Positions 48,284-59,165 of a DNA stretch of 64,000 nt are shown in pieces. The stretch is from Diabrotica undecimpunctata (lineage: Eukaryota > Arthropoda > Insecta > Coleoptera > Chrysomelidae). The stretch covers positions 18,793,235 through 18,857,234 of the forward strand of contig NC_092813.1 in assembly GCF_040954645.1 (NCBI RefSeq). Direction: 5' to 3'. Numbering within the stretch: position 1 is the first letter of the stretch; each line of letters begins with the position of its first letter. Both the position numbers and the translations under genes were made by a program. Below the pieces are notes generated by a model. It did no database searches. It worked only from the letters and a program-made list of their open reading frames with translations, and was not told where the DNA came from.

Positions 48284-48752
48284 TTAGAAAAAATAATAGT
48301 CTACTGACTTTGAAGGATACGATCTCATCGGGTTAATGCAACACACAGTAATTCGTACGCCGGTGTCTCGGAAGATCACTTCAAGCATGCTTCTGACAAT
48401 CTTCCAGTCCAGATTATCTAGTGCATGGCCTATCTTGGGTAAGGCCAAATTCTTGATGTCGTAATTGCACACAATTTTCTTCAAATTAGTTAGAGCACGC
48501 CATATATCCTCGTAGCTTGCCATGTCTGTATACGACTTCCTGGTCACCATATACAGCAAAGATCGAGAACCATCTTCTTATCTCAGTACTGTTCCAACTT
48601 TAGGCTGCTGGTTTTTTAAATCGTCCAAACGACCGAATTTCTTATAAAATACGGATGAGATTCCTTTAGTCATCTCAAGATCTTGGGCAACACAGTGGGC
48701 TAGAGAGACGTTATGCGGAACATTAAAAAGATCTTGCTGAACTTCTGTGGTC
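48284..48752 (-). pseudogene. Macro domain (OARD1/TARG1-like) at the C-terminus of element A pol
   Basis: The last ~57 codons of the main pol frame carry DLFNVPHNVSLAHCVAQD, MTKGIS, YKKFG and KVGTV. A stop at 48,578-48,580 follows. The same frame then continues for about 98 codons with LLYMVTRKSYTDMASYEDIWRALTNL, LALPKIGHALDNLDW and VRITVCCI. These are, in order, the N-terminal strand-loop, SLAHC and KKFGG-like region, the TK..Y..P.Y-like helix start, and the 'P.IG..LD.L.W' region of macro domains of the OARD1/C6orf130 type. The Asp of the LD motif is retained; the usual Gly-Cys-Gly before it is Gly-His-Ala. In the family these enzymes remove ADP-ribose or its acyl esters. Whether this copy's relatives are active is unknown. 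The fused position, after the integrase C-terminal domain and in frame with pol, is seen directly. Confidence 0.8.
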
Positions 48753-51598
48753 ATGCCGAATCTAGCACTCTTTCTCTCTGCGTAATTTGACATAAATTCA
48801 TTAAAGCTTGGTCGCCAGTCATCTTTGATCTCATGTTGAAGGGTTCGTGCTTCTCCTGTTTCATTTGAGCCAGCATATGGTGCAAGACGATTTATGTGAA
48901 CTACTTTTGGTTTACCTTTCGGCAACTTCTTAATTCGGTATATGACGTCATTTATTCTCTTTTTAATTTCATACGGACCTTCCCATTGTCTTTGCAGTTT
49001 GGGAGACAAACCTCGACGACGTTGTGGATTATAAAGCCAAACAAGATCACCTACTTCATAGCTTTCACTCTTGCATCCAGAATCGTATTGATCTTTCATT
49101 CTGTCACTGGCTAACTGGATGTGTTGTCGGGCAAGTTCATGAATGTTGTTCATTCTTAACTTCAGGCGGTCGACATAATCTTCGCTTGCAACATGTTCTT
49201 CGGAAGGTCTGCAGCCAAACTCTAGGTCGCAAGGCAAACGAACTTCACGACCTAACATCAGGCAGGTTGGAGTCTGGCCTGTAGTTTCATTTACGGCCGA
49301 GCGGTAGACCATTAGGAATAAATGAATGTGCTGGTCCCAATCTCTTTGATGTTCTGATACAACCTTGGATAGGTGTTTACCCATTGTTCGGTTCATTCTC
49401 TCGACCATTCCATCTGATTGAGGATGCAGGGGTGTCGTTCTGGTTTTATTGACACCAATCAATTTACAAACGTTTTGGAAAAGGGTTGACTCGAAATTTC
49501 GCCCTTGGTCGGAGTGGATCTCCAAGGGAACACCAAATCGGCTAAAGAATTCTTTAACAAGTACCTCTGCAACGGTAGCAGCTTCTTGATTTGGTATCGC
49601 ATAGGCCTCAGTCCATTTCGTAAAATAATCCATGGCTACCAGGATATATTTATTTCCATCATTTGTCTCTGGAAGTGGACCTGCAATGTCGATTGCTACT
49701 CTTTCCATAGGACTACCAACATTGTACTGTCTCATGGGTGCCCTCTTTTTGCCAACTGGACCATTACTGGTTGCACAAAGTTCACATTTTCGGCACCATC
49801 TTCTTACATTATCTTTACAGTTCACCCAATAGAACCGTTTTCGAACCTTTTGCAGAGTCTTTGTAATACCAAAGTGTCTACCTGATGCACCGTCATGCAA
49901 CTGACGCAATACTTCTGACACTTTACTTTTAGGTACAATGAACTCAAGCTTGATTTCTGTACCATCATCGTTCTCAAAGGTTCTATACAGAAGATCATCT
50001 TTCAGCACTAGGCAATTCCATTGGCTCCAGTAACACTTGACTTCGGGACTACATGCACTAATGTCCTGCCAAGAAGGTCTTTCACTTCGACGCATCCAAT
50101 CCAATACTCTTTTTATACATGGATCATTTGCTTGAGCGTCTTGTAGCTGTTGAGGCTGCCATTGATCATTAATGACGGTTGTTCGTCTTACGGAGCAAAA
50201 TCGTTCTTCTAATTTAAGACAGTGATTACAATTTGCACTGCACGGCCGTCTCGAAAGGGCATCAGCATTTGAATGAACTCTGCCAGCTCTGTGTTCGATT
50301 TCGTAATCATATTCTTGTAATCGTTCTAACCATCTTGCCATCTGGCCCTCTGGATTACGGAATTGTAGGAGCCATTTTAGAGCAGCGTGATCCGTGCGAA
50401 GAGGAAACTTTCTGCCATACAAGTATTTATGGAAATGCTCGCAAGCCTTTACTACGCCTAGCAATTCTCTCCTAGTAACGCAATAGTTTCTTTCTGGTTT
50501 CGACAAGACTTTGCTAAAGTAAGCGATGACTTTCTCCTGTCCATCTTGGATTTGTGAGAGAACAGCTCCTATTGCACTGTTGCTTGCATCGGTGTCCAAC
50601 ACAAATTTTCACGCCTGTCTAGGGTAGCTTAAAATCGGTGCCCTGGTCAGAGCCATTTGTAAGTTTTCGAAAGCTCTTTGACACTCTTCGCTCCATGTAT
50701 ATTCTTTGCCTTCTTCTGTCAACTTTGTTAATGGCTGGGAGATGTTGGCAAATCCCTTGACAAAACGTCGGTAATATGTACATAGGCCAAGAAAGCTTCT
50801 AATTTCGTGTTTATCTCTTGGTACGGGCCAATCCTTAATTGCTGCAAGTTTTTCAGGATCAGCTGGTACACCATTACTTGCTACAATATGTCCCAAGTAC
50901 TTCACTTCTCGTCGAAACAAGTGACATTTCTTTGGAGTTAACTTCAAATTTGCTGACCGCAATCGTTGAAAGACTTCTGCCAGATTATTGGCATGTTCTT
51001 CGAAGGATCTTCCAACTACAATTACATCATCCAAATAAAACAGGCATGTTTTCCATGTAAGACCTCTTAAAACTGCCTCCATTAATTTTTCAAATGTGGC
51101 CGGGGCATTACATAAACCAAAGGGCATAACTGTGAACTGCCAAAACCCTGATCCTATCGAGAATGCGGTTTTTTCACGATCAGCTGGCTCCATGTCTACT
51201 TGCCAATATCCACTTTTCAGATCGAGTGTGGAGAACCAACGAGAACCAGAAAGTGTATCCAAAGTATCGTCTATTCTGGGCAAAGGATAACTATCTTTTT
51301 TAGTTACTGCATTGAGCTGTCGGTAGTCAATACAAAAACGTGTTGAACCATCTTTCTTCTTTACTAGCACTACTGGTGATGTCCATGGACTATTTGATGG
51401 TTCAATTACCCCTTGTTTGTTCATATCTTTGATGATGTCTTCGGCTTCATCTCTTTTCGCAAATGGAAGTCGTCTAGGTTGTTGTCTGATTGGCTGATCG
51501 TCTCCGGTATTAATTTTATGCTTTACTATGCTTGTTTTGTCATTATCCTCCTTATCCAAGGCAAAAACATCTTGAAATTCTATCAGCATAAATTTCAC
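48753..51598 (-). pseudogene. pol of element A: RT, RNase H, integrase (one in-frame stop)
   Basis: A single frame from 51,598 down. The RT has RFCIDYRQLN, the MPFGLCNAPATF block and catalytic FYLDDVIVV. A stop (50,609-50,611) lies just before RNase H, which opens LDTDASNSAIGAV. A connection region is followed by the integrase zinc finger (HFGITKT ... CRKCELC). The integrase core has Asp in VAIDIAGP, Asp in IHSDQGRNF and Glu in DGMVERMNR. The C-terminal GPYEIKK module ends near VVHINRLAPY. Lengths are normal for 412/mdg1-like Ty3/gypsy pol. Only the one nonsense codon interrupts RT to integrase. The frame continues into the macro domain. Confidence 0.92.
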
Positions 51599-51755
51599 TT
51601 TTTAATCATCGTCTTGGATACTTAGATTTCGACGGTTTCTCACTAGTATTCATGGAACAAATCGAAGCCACGGGAACACACTGTCCGATCAAAGTTCTGT
51701 TACTTAACTTAATAGCAGTTCCCTTTAAATTCATAACTCTTACAGGAACGACATC

Positions 51756-52394
51756 TCAAATTCTCACCAAAGCTTTTGCCGTTAGGAACTCGGCATTATT
51801 CACATCTTCGACCATCTTTAAACTTCCCTCTCGGCAGTAACCATCAGGTCTGGTCATCAAAATTTTCTCACTATTACCGGGTATTGTTACGTCACAAGTA
51901 GTTATTAAGCTGATAACATCTTCTTTGTCTTCATGAAACGGCAACTCTTCACCACTGATCTCGAGAACTCCATCTTTGACATTCAATACAGCCCCAACTT
52001 TCCTTAGTAAATCCATCCCCAATATGAACTCATCGGAGATCTCTGCAATTAATACTGTATGTTTCACTGTGGTCTGGCCAATGGATACTGACATATTAGC
52101 CTCGCCATATGTATTAATTATCTCACCAGTTGCTGTTCTAAGCTTTACTGTTGCAGGCAATAATTTAAGATGGCCTCGTACTACTTCTGGCCGTGCAATA
52201 GTTCTCGTTGCACCTGTATCTACCAAATACGATCTACATTTATTATTGATACGACCCTCTATGTACAAGCTATGAATTCCACCTGAGGACGTAATGTTCA
52301 CAGTTACTATGGGGGCTGTGTTTCTCGAGGTCGGCAGTTGCCCCTTGTTGTCGACCCGTTCTAGTTTTCCGACTTTTGTATCATTTTCTTGCAA
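51756..52394 (-). pseudogene. Protease region of element A
   Basis: The frame overlaps the end of gag in the -1 register. It contains the retropepsin active site YLVDTGATRTI and a later ILGMDLL (the 'ILG.D.L' flap-end motif), as in aspartic proteases of Ty3/gypsy elements. It ends at a stop near 51,756; about 50 codons linking it to RT are frame-shifted. Confidence 0.85.
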
Positions 52395-53697
52395 TTACGG
52401 CGAATATGACCTACGTCACCGCAATTCCAACATCTGGGCTCGCGTCTCTTCGGCATCGTGTTACGAATTACTTTTCGTACCATTTCTTCCAGACGTTCAT
52501 CATTTGGTTCGTCGCCTTCTTCAATGGTTCTTACTCGATGACTCCGTGAAGTTTGACTAGCTGTTTCATGTTCCAAGGCAATAGCGAGCGCTTCATCTAG
52601 AACTTTCGGTCTTGCTAGTCGTAAAGCTTTCTGCAATTCACTTTCTTTTAACCCATTGACGAAGGTATCTACAGCAATTTTTCTAAAATGTTGTCCGGTA
52701 CCTCCGGATAAGCCAACCGCACTATAAGAGCAACATCTGCTTCAAACTCTTGCAAATTTTCACTTGCTCGTTGAATTCTACTTCTTAGTTGCGCCTTGTA
52801 GACTTGTTGTAGATGGGCATCTCCATAACGTTTGTCTAGTCGGGTAAACAAGGTCTGGTAACATTTTTCTTGGCCCTTAGGAATCGATCTTAGGATATCT
52901 GCAGCATCTCCTCGTAAAGCAGCAGTCAAATAAACAGCTTTTTCTTGTTCTGTCCAATGATTGGCTGTCGCAATAGCTTCAAATTGTCTAAGGTATATGG
53001 ACCAAGAAGACTTTCCATCAAATGGTGGCAATTTGAATCCCATATTATGTGTCGTTTCGTCTCTAGGTGATTCTTCTTTTACTACCGGATCTAAGGCTAT
53101 TGTGTTAACTGGTGGTAGCACTTTTGTATTAGTTATCATGCTCTCTAACTGTTTGATCTTCTCTTCTACTTTATCGAATGTTCTTGTGACTTCTTCAAAT
53201 TTGTCATTGTTTTGATTACATACTTCGTCGAATCTTCTAGACATATTTTCGAATTTCTCGTCGTTTTGTCTAGCTATTTCTTTAATAGTTTGAGACGTTT
53301 CATTGAATCTTTCATCATTCTTTCGAGAAGATTCTTCAATCATTTAAGACGTTTCATCGAATCTTTTGGAAACAGTCTCGAATTTATCATCATTTTTTTA
53401 GAAGATTCTTCAATTTTTTTAGAAGTTTCTTTAATCATTTGAGACGTTTCATCGAATCTTTTGGAAACAGTCTCGAATTTACCATCAGTTTTTTTAGAAG
53501 TTTCTTCAAGTTTCTTCTATCTTCATTAAAACTGCTTCTTCCGCTGACTGAAACTGGAATGTCTCTGGGTCATCTCCATTCTTGTTAAGAACATTCTTTA
53601 GTCGTTCTTGGAGTATCTTCTTGGATCCGCTGCAGTCTTCATCACGTTCTTCCAGTTGCTCACGCAACTGTTTTACTGAAAGTTGTACTAGCAACAT
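52361..53697 (-). pseudogene. gag of element A with SAP-like N-terminus, coiled coil and zinc knuckle
   Basis: The first frame (53,697-53,506) holds a SAP-like helix-turn-helix (SVKQLREQLEERDEDCSGSK then LQERLKNVL). Next comes a highly charged, repetitive coiled-coil region with recurrent FDETS and KFE phrases (about 53,500-53,150). A capsid-like region follows with PPFDGKSSWSIYLRQFEAI, and finally a CCHC knuckle (CWNCGDVGHIRRNC). One-base indels in A-runs near 53,505, 53,400 and 52,682 and a stop at about 53,344 break the frame. Confidence 0.8.
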
Positions 53698-53924
53698 CTT
53701 TGGTCAGGCACACACGTACTTTTTTTAAATGTTCTTTCGTACAAAGGACACTACCGAACTACGCGGATGTTCCCGACGAACAATACTTTTCAAAAGTTCA
53801 AAAGTCTTTTTCAAACACCAACTGTGTAACGATGCTCTGATCGTTTAAGAGTTCGAACCGTGGGAGTGTCAATATTTGCGCATCCACTTCTACAACGTAA
53901 CGGCGAAGTGGGAATCAGAACGGC

Positions 53925-53960
53925 TATTTAAGGCGTGTGAATAGCGGAATTAGACAGTCT
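53925..53960 (+). promoter_or_regulatory. Candidate core promoter in LTR of element B
   Basis: TATTTAAG at 53,925-53,932, with a possible initiator (ACAGTCT) about 30 bases downstream at 53,954-53,960, where the R region would begin. The same arrangement is in the 3' LTR. Confidence 0.4.
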
Positions 53961-54024
53961 TGTAGCTAGCGCTCTAGGCTCCCTGACTCGCCGGTGTAGT
54001 GAACCTGCGAGCCATTCCGGAATA

Positions 54025-54222
54025 AGAGATTTCCGTATTGAGGATCATACTCTGTCCCTAACCAAGCGGAACCCATCGGTATTGCGTATTGAGCATTACC
54101 GTGGATCTGCACAGAACCAACCAGGACAGAGAGATTTCCGTATTGAGGATCGTACTCTGTCCTTAGCCAAGCGGAACCCGTCGGCATTGTGTATTGAACA
54201 TTGCCATGGGTCTGCACAGCTA
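54025..54222 (+). repeat. 105-bp tandem repeat within the LTR of element B
   Basis: Units start AGAGATTTCCGTATTGAGGA at 54,025 and 54,130, with about ten differences in the second. Also present in the 3' LTR (units from about 59,367 and 59,471). Confidence 0.9.
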
Positions 54223-54559
54223 AATATTTTGTTTGCGAGCATATTCGGAGCTTTCGCTGAATTGAAGCGAAAGCGAGTATAAATCTGCGCGCGATCGATT
54301 TCCCCCATTTCGTTTCTTATTAGTACTAATTAATTTCGTTTCTTTTATAGACGTTCGCCGAGGACTTCGTTCATCGCGGGATCCAGACGGGGACGTAGAA
54401 TTCGTTTTATTATTTATCGTTATTCATTGTATAAGTATACAACGTAGGATCCCTTTTTATTTTTATTTATTGTAGATATACTAAATTAATAGATTTATTT
54501 TTATTTCAAACCTGTGTTTTACTGAGTCTGTCGCCCCGAAAGAGCTACCCATCACAAAC

Positions 54560-54571
54560 TGGCGCCCGAGC
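54560..54571 (+). other. Primer-binding site of element B
   Basis: TGGCGCCCGAGC three bases after the 5' LTR end, the expected TGG-starting complement of a tRNA 3' end. tRNA identity is not determined. Confidence 0.75.
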
Positions 54572-54584
54572 AAAAATTAATAAC

Positions 54585-55610
54585 ATGCCGACAGATAAAG
54601 ACACAGACTCAGTAGCAGGTACGTCGTGGATAAATCGACTTTGCAAAGAGGAATTGCAGAGCGAGGCCGAAAAATGCGGCTTAGATCCCAAGGGAACCGT
54701 CGACGAATTGAGAGCACGACTCAGAACCTATTTTAAAAATCGCGAGGAAGCTACAGGAACAATCCCAAAAGAAAAAACGTCCAAGGGAACAGAATCTGGC
54801 ACACTGACCCAGGAAATTTCGGGCATCCGAAGACAATTACAGGAATTAACAATAACGAAACAAATGGGGCAACCAGAATTGCTAAATCAAGTACGAAAGT
54901 GGAACACACACTTCGACAAGAAACATTTGGATGCAATAGAATTCTTAGAGAGGATAGACGAATTAAGCTTGGCCTACGAGATCGATAAACAAGATCTACT
55001 AAGAGCATTACCAGAATTATTAGGAGACCACGCTTTGTTATGGTACAGAAACAATAACAAAAATTGGAAGTCATGGACAGATTTCAGCGAAGATTTTAAA
55101 AAAGCTTTCTTTCCCAGGGGATATTTGCTACAACTAGAAGAGGAAATCCGAAACAGAAAACAGAGACAGAACGAACCAGTAGATAGATATATCACGGAGA
55201 TTCAAACATTAATCAGACGAGAAGGATCTTTTTCCAAAAACCAAGAACTCGAAAGGATATACAAAAATTTGTTACCAGAATATAAGCTTTATGCTCGCCG
55301 CCGGGATTTCGGAAACTTAGCCGAATTACAGGATTTAGCCCAAGAATACGAAGCTCTAGAAGACGAAAAGACCCGAGCAAATCAGATTTGCCGTGGAAAC
55401 TGGAGACGCACGGACCAAGCAGAGTACGATGCGAAAACGGCATGCTTTAGATGCAAGATGCCAGGTCACAGCCGTAAAAACTGCAAAAATCCATGGAAAA
55501 AGTTTTGTTCGCGTTGCGGCAGAGAAGGAGTTTACAGCAGCGACTGCTGTTTTAGGCGTCAGGGAAACGAATTACAGACTGGAGAAACAAGGAGTCGTCC
55601 CAGTCTGTAA
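54585..55610 (+). CDS. gag of element B with SAP domain and zinc knuckles
   Basis: An intact frame of 341 codons starting 14 bases after the primer-binding site. Residues about 16-50 form a SAP-like motif (LCKEELQSEAEKCGLDPKG then LRARL). The middle is a helical capsid-type region with ALLWYRNNNKNWKSW and RYITEIQTLIRR. The C-terminus has one clear CCHC knuckle (CFRCKMPGHSRKNC) and a second, degenerate one (CSRCGREGVYSSDC). Gag proteins assemble the particle and bind the RNA; a SAP motif could help contact DNA or chromatin (inference). The frame ends at TAA inside the frameshift hairpin. Confidence 0.88.
   Translation: MPTDKDTDSVAGTSWINRLCKEELQSEAEKCGLDPKGTVDELRARLRTYFKNREEATGTIPKEKTSKGTESGTLTQEISGIRRQLQELTITKQMGQPELLNQVRKWNTHFDKKHLDAIEFLERIDELSLAYEIDKQDLLRALPELLGDHALLWYRNNNKNWKSWTDFSEDFKKAFFPRGYLLQLEEEIRNRKQRQNEPVDRYITEIQTLIRREGSFSKNQELERIYKNLLPEYKLYARRRDFGNLAELQDLAQEYEALEDEKTRANQICRGNWRRTDQAEYDAKTACFRCKMPGHSRKNCKNPWKKFCSRCGREGVYSSDCCFRRQGNELQTGETRSRPSL
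55562..55610 (+). promoter_or_regulatory. Programmed -1 frameshift signal, gag to pol, element B
   Basis: The heptamer G GGA AAC (55,562-55,568) is in the gag frame, the canonical X XXY YYZ form. Three bases on, TTACAGACTGG (55,572-55,582) can pair perfectly over 11 bp with CCAGTCTGTAA (55,600-55,610), leaving a 17-nt loop. A -1 slip moves exactly into the protease-pol frame, which is open from 55,554. The gag stop (55,608-55,610) lies in the hairpin's 3' arm. Efficiency is not known. Confidence 0.8.
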
Positions 55611-58600
55611 AACAAGATTCGACTCCATTCGTTTTCGCCGTTACACAGCCAGCAAGCAATGACATTCGACTGTTCGCATCACTAAAAATAGGGCAAAGAA
55701 CATACAGAGCGCTCATCGACACAGGAACTACTAAAAATTACGTCGGGGATAGAATAGCTCAGATATACAAGGACTCTCTAGATAGCTACAGCGGGAGAAC
55801 AAGACTAGCAAATGGAGCGTCAATGGAGCTTAACCAGAAGTTGACAATTGAATGCGAGATCGATAAGTTACAAACCCGACAAACATTTATAGTAATGCCA
55901 GGGTTGACGGAAGATGCCCTACTAGGAGTGGAATTCCTCAGGAACCATTCTATCGAACTTAAATTCGATAAACATACGACCAAACAATACATACAACATC
56001 AAGAAGAGACATGTAACACTTTAAAAGACTCCATTAAAAATACGGAGTTAGAAAGGTTCCTAAGAAAAGAACTAAGGGAGTTTGAGAACATAACAGGACC
56101 CACCAACTTAATAAGACACGAAATAAAATTGAAGAAAAAGTGCGATCCAGTCAAGCAGCCTTATAGGCGGCACAATCCCGCAATGCTACAGATCATCAAC
56201 CAAGAAGTAGACAAGATGTTAAAAGAAGGAACCATCGAACCCTCCACAAGTGGTTGGAGTTCACCGATTGTACTAGTTAGGAAAAAGGATAACTCGTACA
56301 GATTTTGCATTGACTTTAGAAAAGTCAACGAACTATCAGATAAGGACGCATATCCGTTACCCAGAATATCTGAAATTCTGGATAGACTTAAGGAAGCAAA
56401 TTTTATATCGACCCTCGATTTGAAACAGGGGTATTTTCAAATACCCCTAGAAGAAGCAAGCCGCCCAGTGACAGCATTCAGCGTACCCGGAAAAGGCCAT
56501 TTTCAGTTCAAAACCACCCCATTCGGACTGCATTCCGCAGGAGCCACTTTCCAACGCCTACTGGATAAGGTAATACCTCCCGATATGGAATTCGCGTTTG
56601 CCTACTTGGATGATATCGTAGTAATATCTAAAACGCTTAAAGAGAATTTAAATCACCTACATGAAGTTTTTCGGAGACTGAAAGAAGCCAGATTACAGCT
56701 GAACTTCGAGAAATGCACGTTTTGCCAGTCAGAACTCAGATACTTAGGACATGTGGTTGGAGCAGAAGGAATAAAAACTGACCCGGAGAAAACCAACGCT
56801 ATAACCGGACTTACAGCACCGAGAAATGTGCGTCAACTCCGCCGGTTCCTAGGAATAACATCGTGGTACCGCCGATTCATAGAGAACTATTCGACAATAG
56901 CAGGACCGCTAAACATGCTTCTGAAGAAGAAGATAAGATGGAAATGGACCGATAAGCAGGAAAACGCGTTTGAAGAGCTAAAATCAAAACTTACATCGGC
57001 CCCAGTATTAGCATGTCCCGATTTTTCGAAAACATTTTACCTGCAAACAGATGCGTCGAACTGTGGACTTGGAGTTGCACTAACACAGAAATACGACGGC
57101 CAGGATAAAGTAATTGCATATGCTAGTCGAACCCTCACACCAGCCGAGACAAAATATTCCACAACGGAAAAAGAATGTCTATCCATCGTGTACGGGATAA
57201 AGCAAATGAGGCCGTATATACAAGGATACAATTTTAAGGTCATATCAGACCATCAGTCCCTCAAATGGCTGAAGAACCTTAAAAACCCGTCAGGTCGATT
57301 AGCCAGGTGGAGTTTAGAACTGCAACAGTACGATTTCGAGGTAATATATAGAAAGGGAGTCCTCAACAAGGTAGCAGATGCTTTGTCACGACAACCACAA
57401 GAAAACCAGAGCGAAGAACCAGAGTCGGAATTATTAGCATCAGAACTGGAATCATGCAGTTGGTACGATAATTTATATAGGAATGTACTCCAGAACCCAG
57501 ACGATTTCCCGGATTTACAAATATCAAACGGGAAATTATATAAACACGTTTGGAGCAGCCGTAATTTAGCCGACCCAGAGTTTAATAACCCATGGAAATT
57601 ATGCGTACCAAGATATAAAAGGAAAGATATTTTGGAGGAAAATTATGACTCGACCACAGCAGGCCACTTAGGAATTGCAAAAACAATTTGCCGAATAGCG
57701 CAAAAGTACTATTGGCCTAAGATGTTTAAACAAATTGCAGACTACGTTAGAGCCTGTACGAAGTGCCTCCAATATAAACCGTCTCAAATGCAACCAGCCG
57801 GGAAAATGCAACCGTCCACTGTAGAAAAGCCTTGGCATACTGTCTCAGTTGATTTAATGGGACCATTCCCAAGATCTGCAAAAGGAAACATTTTCTTAAT
57901 AGTCGTGCAAGACCGGTTTACCAAATGGGTCGTCGCTCAGCCAATAAGAGCAGCATCTACGAACTCAATCATCGACACTCTACGATCAAAGGTAGTCATG
58001 TAATTCGGTATTCCGAAGAAAATCATCTCGGACAACGGCGCGCAGTTCCCAAGCGGAAGTTTTAAGGCGTTCCTAAAGTCCTATAACATAAATCACATTC
58101 TAACACCGCTGTACTCACCTCAATGCAATCCAGTAGAACGAATGAACAAAGTACTGAAAACGATGATAGCTACTTACGTGGAGAATAACCATAAAGACTG
58201 GGACAAATTCATACCAGAATTCTGCTACGCCATAAATTCGTCAAGACACGATTCAACAAGATTTTCACCAGCGCTTCTTAATTTCGGAAGGCAATTAGAC
58301 ACAGCAGAGGCGACAAATGGACAAGATATACAGGGGTATGCAAAAAACTTAAACAAGTTAGAAGCGTTAAGAGAACTAGCGAAAGTGCACATGGAACACG
58401 CTTTCGAGGACCAAAAGAAATATTACGATCTAAGACGAAGAGACTGGCGGCCACATCCAGGAGATCGAGTCATGAAAAAGGAACACCATCTATCATCGGC
58501 TAGTGCAGCTTTTAACAGCAAACTAGCGCCGAAGTACTCAGGACCATACATAGTAACGTCAGTGATATCACCAGTAATAGTAAAACTGAAATTGGCCGAT

Positions 58601-58708
58601 AGTAGTAGCCGCAAGTAGATGACGGCGCATGTAAAAGATTTAAAACCATGGGATGGGGGAAATGTTACTACAGAAATCCAATCCCCACCACAACCAAACG
58701 GTATTTAA
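55569..58708 (+). pseudogene. pol of element B: protease, RT, RNase H, integrase (two in-frame stops)
   Basis: One frame, entered by -1 frameshift. The protease has ALIDTGTTKNYV and LLGVEFL. The RT has RFCIDFRKVN, TTPFGLHSAG and catalytic AYLDDIVVI. The RNase H has LQTDASNCGLG and, later, ADALSRQP. The integrase zinc finger runs from HLGIAKT to CTKCLQ. The core has Asp in VSVDLMGPF, then a stop (58,001-58,003), Asp in ISDNGAQF and Glu in NPVERMNK. The GPYIV-type C-terminal module follows; a second stop is at 58,616-58,618, and the frame closes near 58,708. Apart from the two nonsense codons the frame is intact. Confidence 0.92.
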
Positions 58709-58751
58709 GTGGCAATGCTAGCAAGCAAAATTCAGTTCATCAACATCAAAC

Positions 58752-59111
58752 ATGGAAGACATATTAGAGATACCGGAAGAGATGACCCCTCTGGGAACGC
58801 CAGAGAGACCCGAACTACCCGTGACACCAGGAAAAGACGCGGAGAGGATCATGAAGAGGTTCCACGAACTTTTTGGGACACCACCAACCCCACCGAGGAA
58901 GAAGAGCGTACCTGATACTAAAACGGGACAAGAAGCCCAATCCGCGTCCACTTCAGGAGAACCGGAACCCGGGAAACACGCCGATCTTATAGAGATCGTC
59001 CCAAAACACCTGATCGAGAGGGGGACCAAAAGATACAGGATATGCTGTAACAACGGGAGGAAGATTGTAATAAAGATACCGAGAGGGATAGATGGCATCA
59101 CGAGGCTGTAG
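58752..59111 (+). CDS. Extra 119-residue ORF of element B, unknown function
   Basis: An intact ATG-started frame between pol and the 3' LTR. The N-terminal two thirds are acidic and Pro/Thr-rich (EIPEEMTPLGTPERPELP; PPTPPRKK). The C-terminal third is basic with a short patterned stretch (RYRICCNNGRKIVIKIPRG). No signal peptide or membrane segment is visible, so it is not an env glycoprotein. It might need splicing for expression, which I cannot show. The open frame surviving in an element with a broken pol is noteworthy but could be recent decay of pol alone. Confidence 0.6.
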   Translation: MEDILEIPEEMTPLGTPERPELPVTPGKDAERIMKRFHELFGTPPTPPRKKSVPDTKTGQEAQSASTSGEPEPGKHADLIEIVPKHLIERGTKRYRICCNNGRKIVIKIPRGIDGITRL

Positions 59112-59165
59112 ACACCATATACACAAAAAAAAGGTATGTTACTTTTTTTTTCAAAGAGAAGGGGG

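Larger units (their letters stand above)
53825..54556 (+). repeat. 5' LTR of element B
   Basis: About 732 bp. It contains a two-copy internal tandem repeat of period 105 (from 54,025 and 54,130). Differs from the 3' LTR by a few substitutions and short indels, for example near 54,021 and 54,410, so the insertion is not brand new. Confidence 0.9.

Noticed and set aside
52361..52400. Canonical slippery heptamer at the gag/protease overlap of element A
   Set aside because: The frames overlap in the -1 register, but the nearest candidate (G GAA AAC) is not of the X XXY YYZ form, so no frameshift site is claimed.
48896..53442. Plus-strand open frames opposite the element A coding region
   Set aside because: Antisense shadows of the minus-strand gag/pol frames, with no family motif.
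58752..59111. Envelope gene in element B (errantivirus-like)
   Set aside because: No signal peptide, no transmembrane segment, no Cys pattern and too short.
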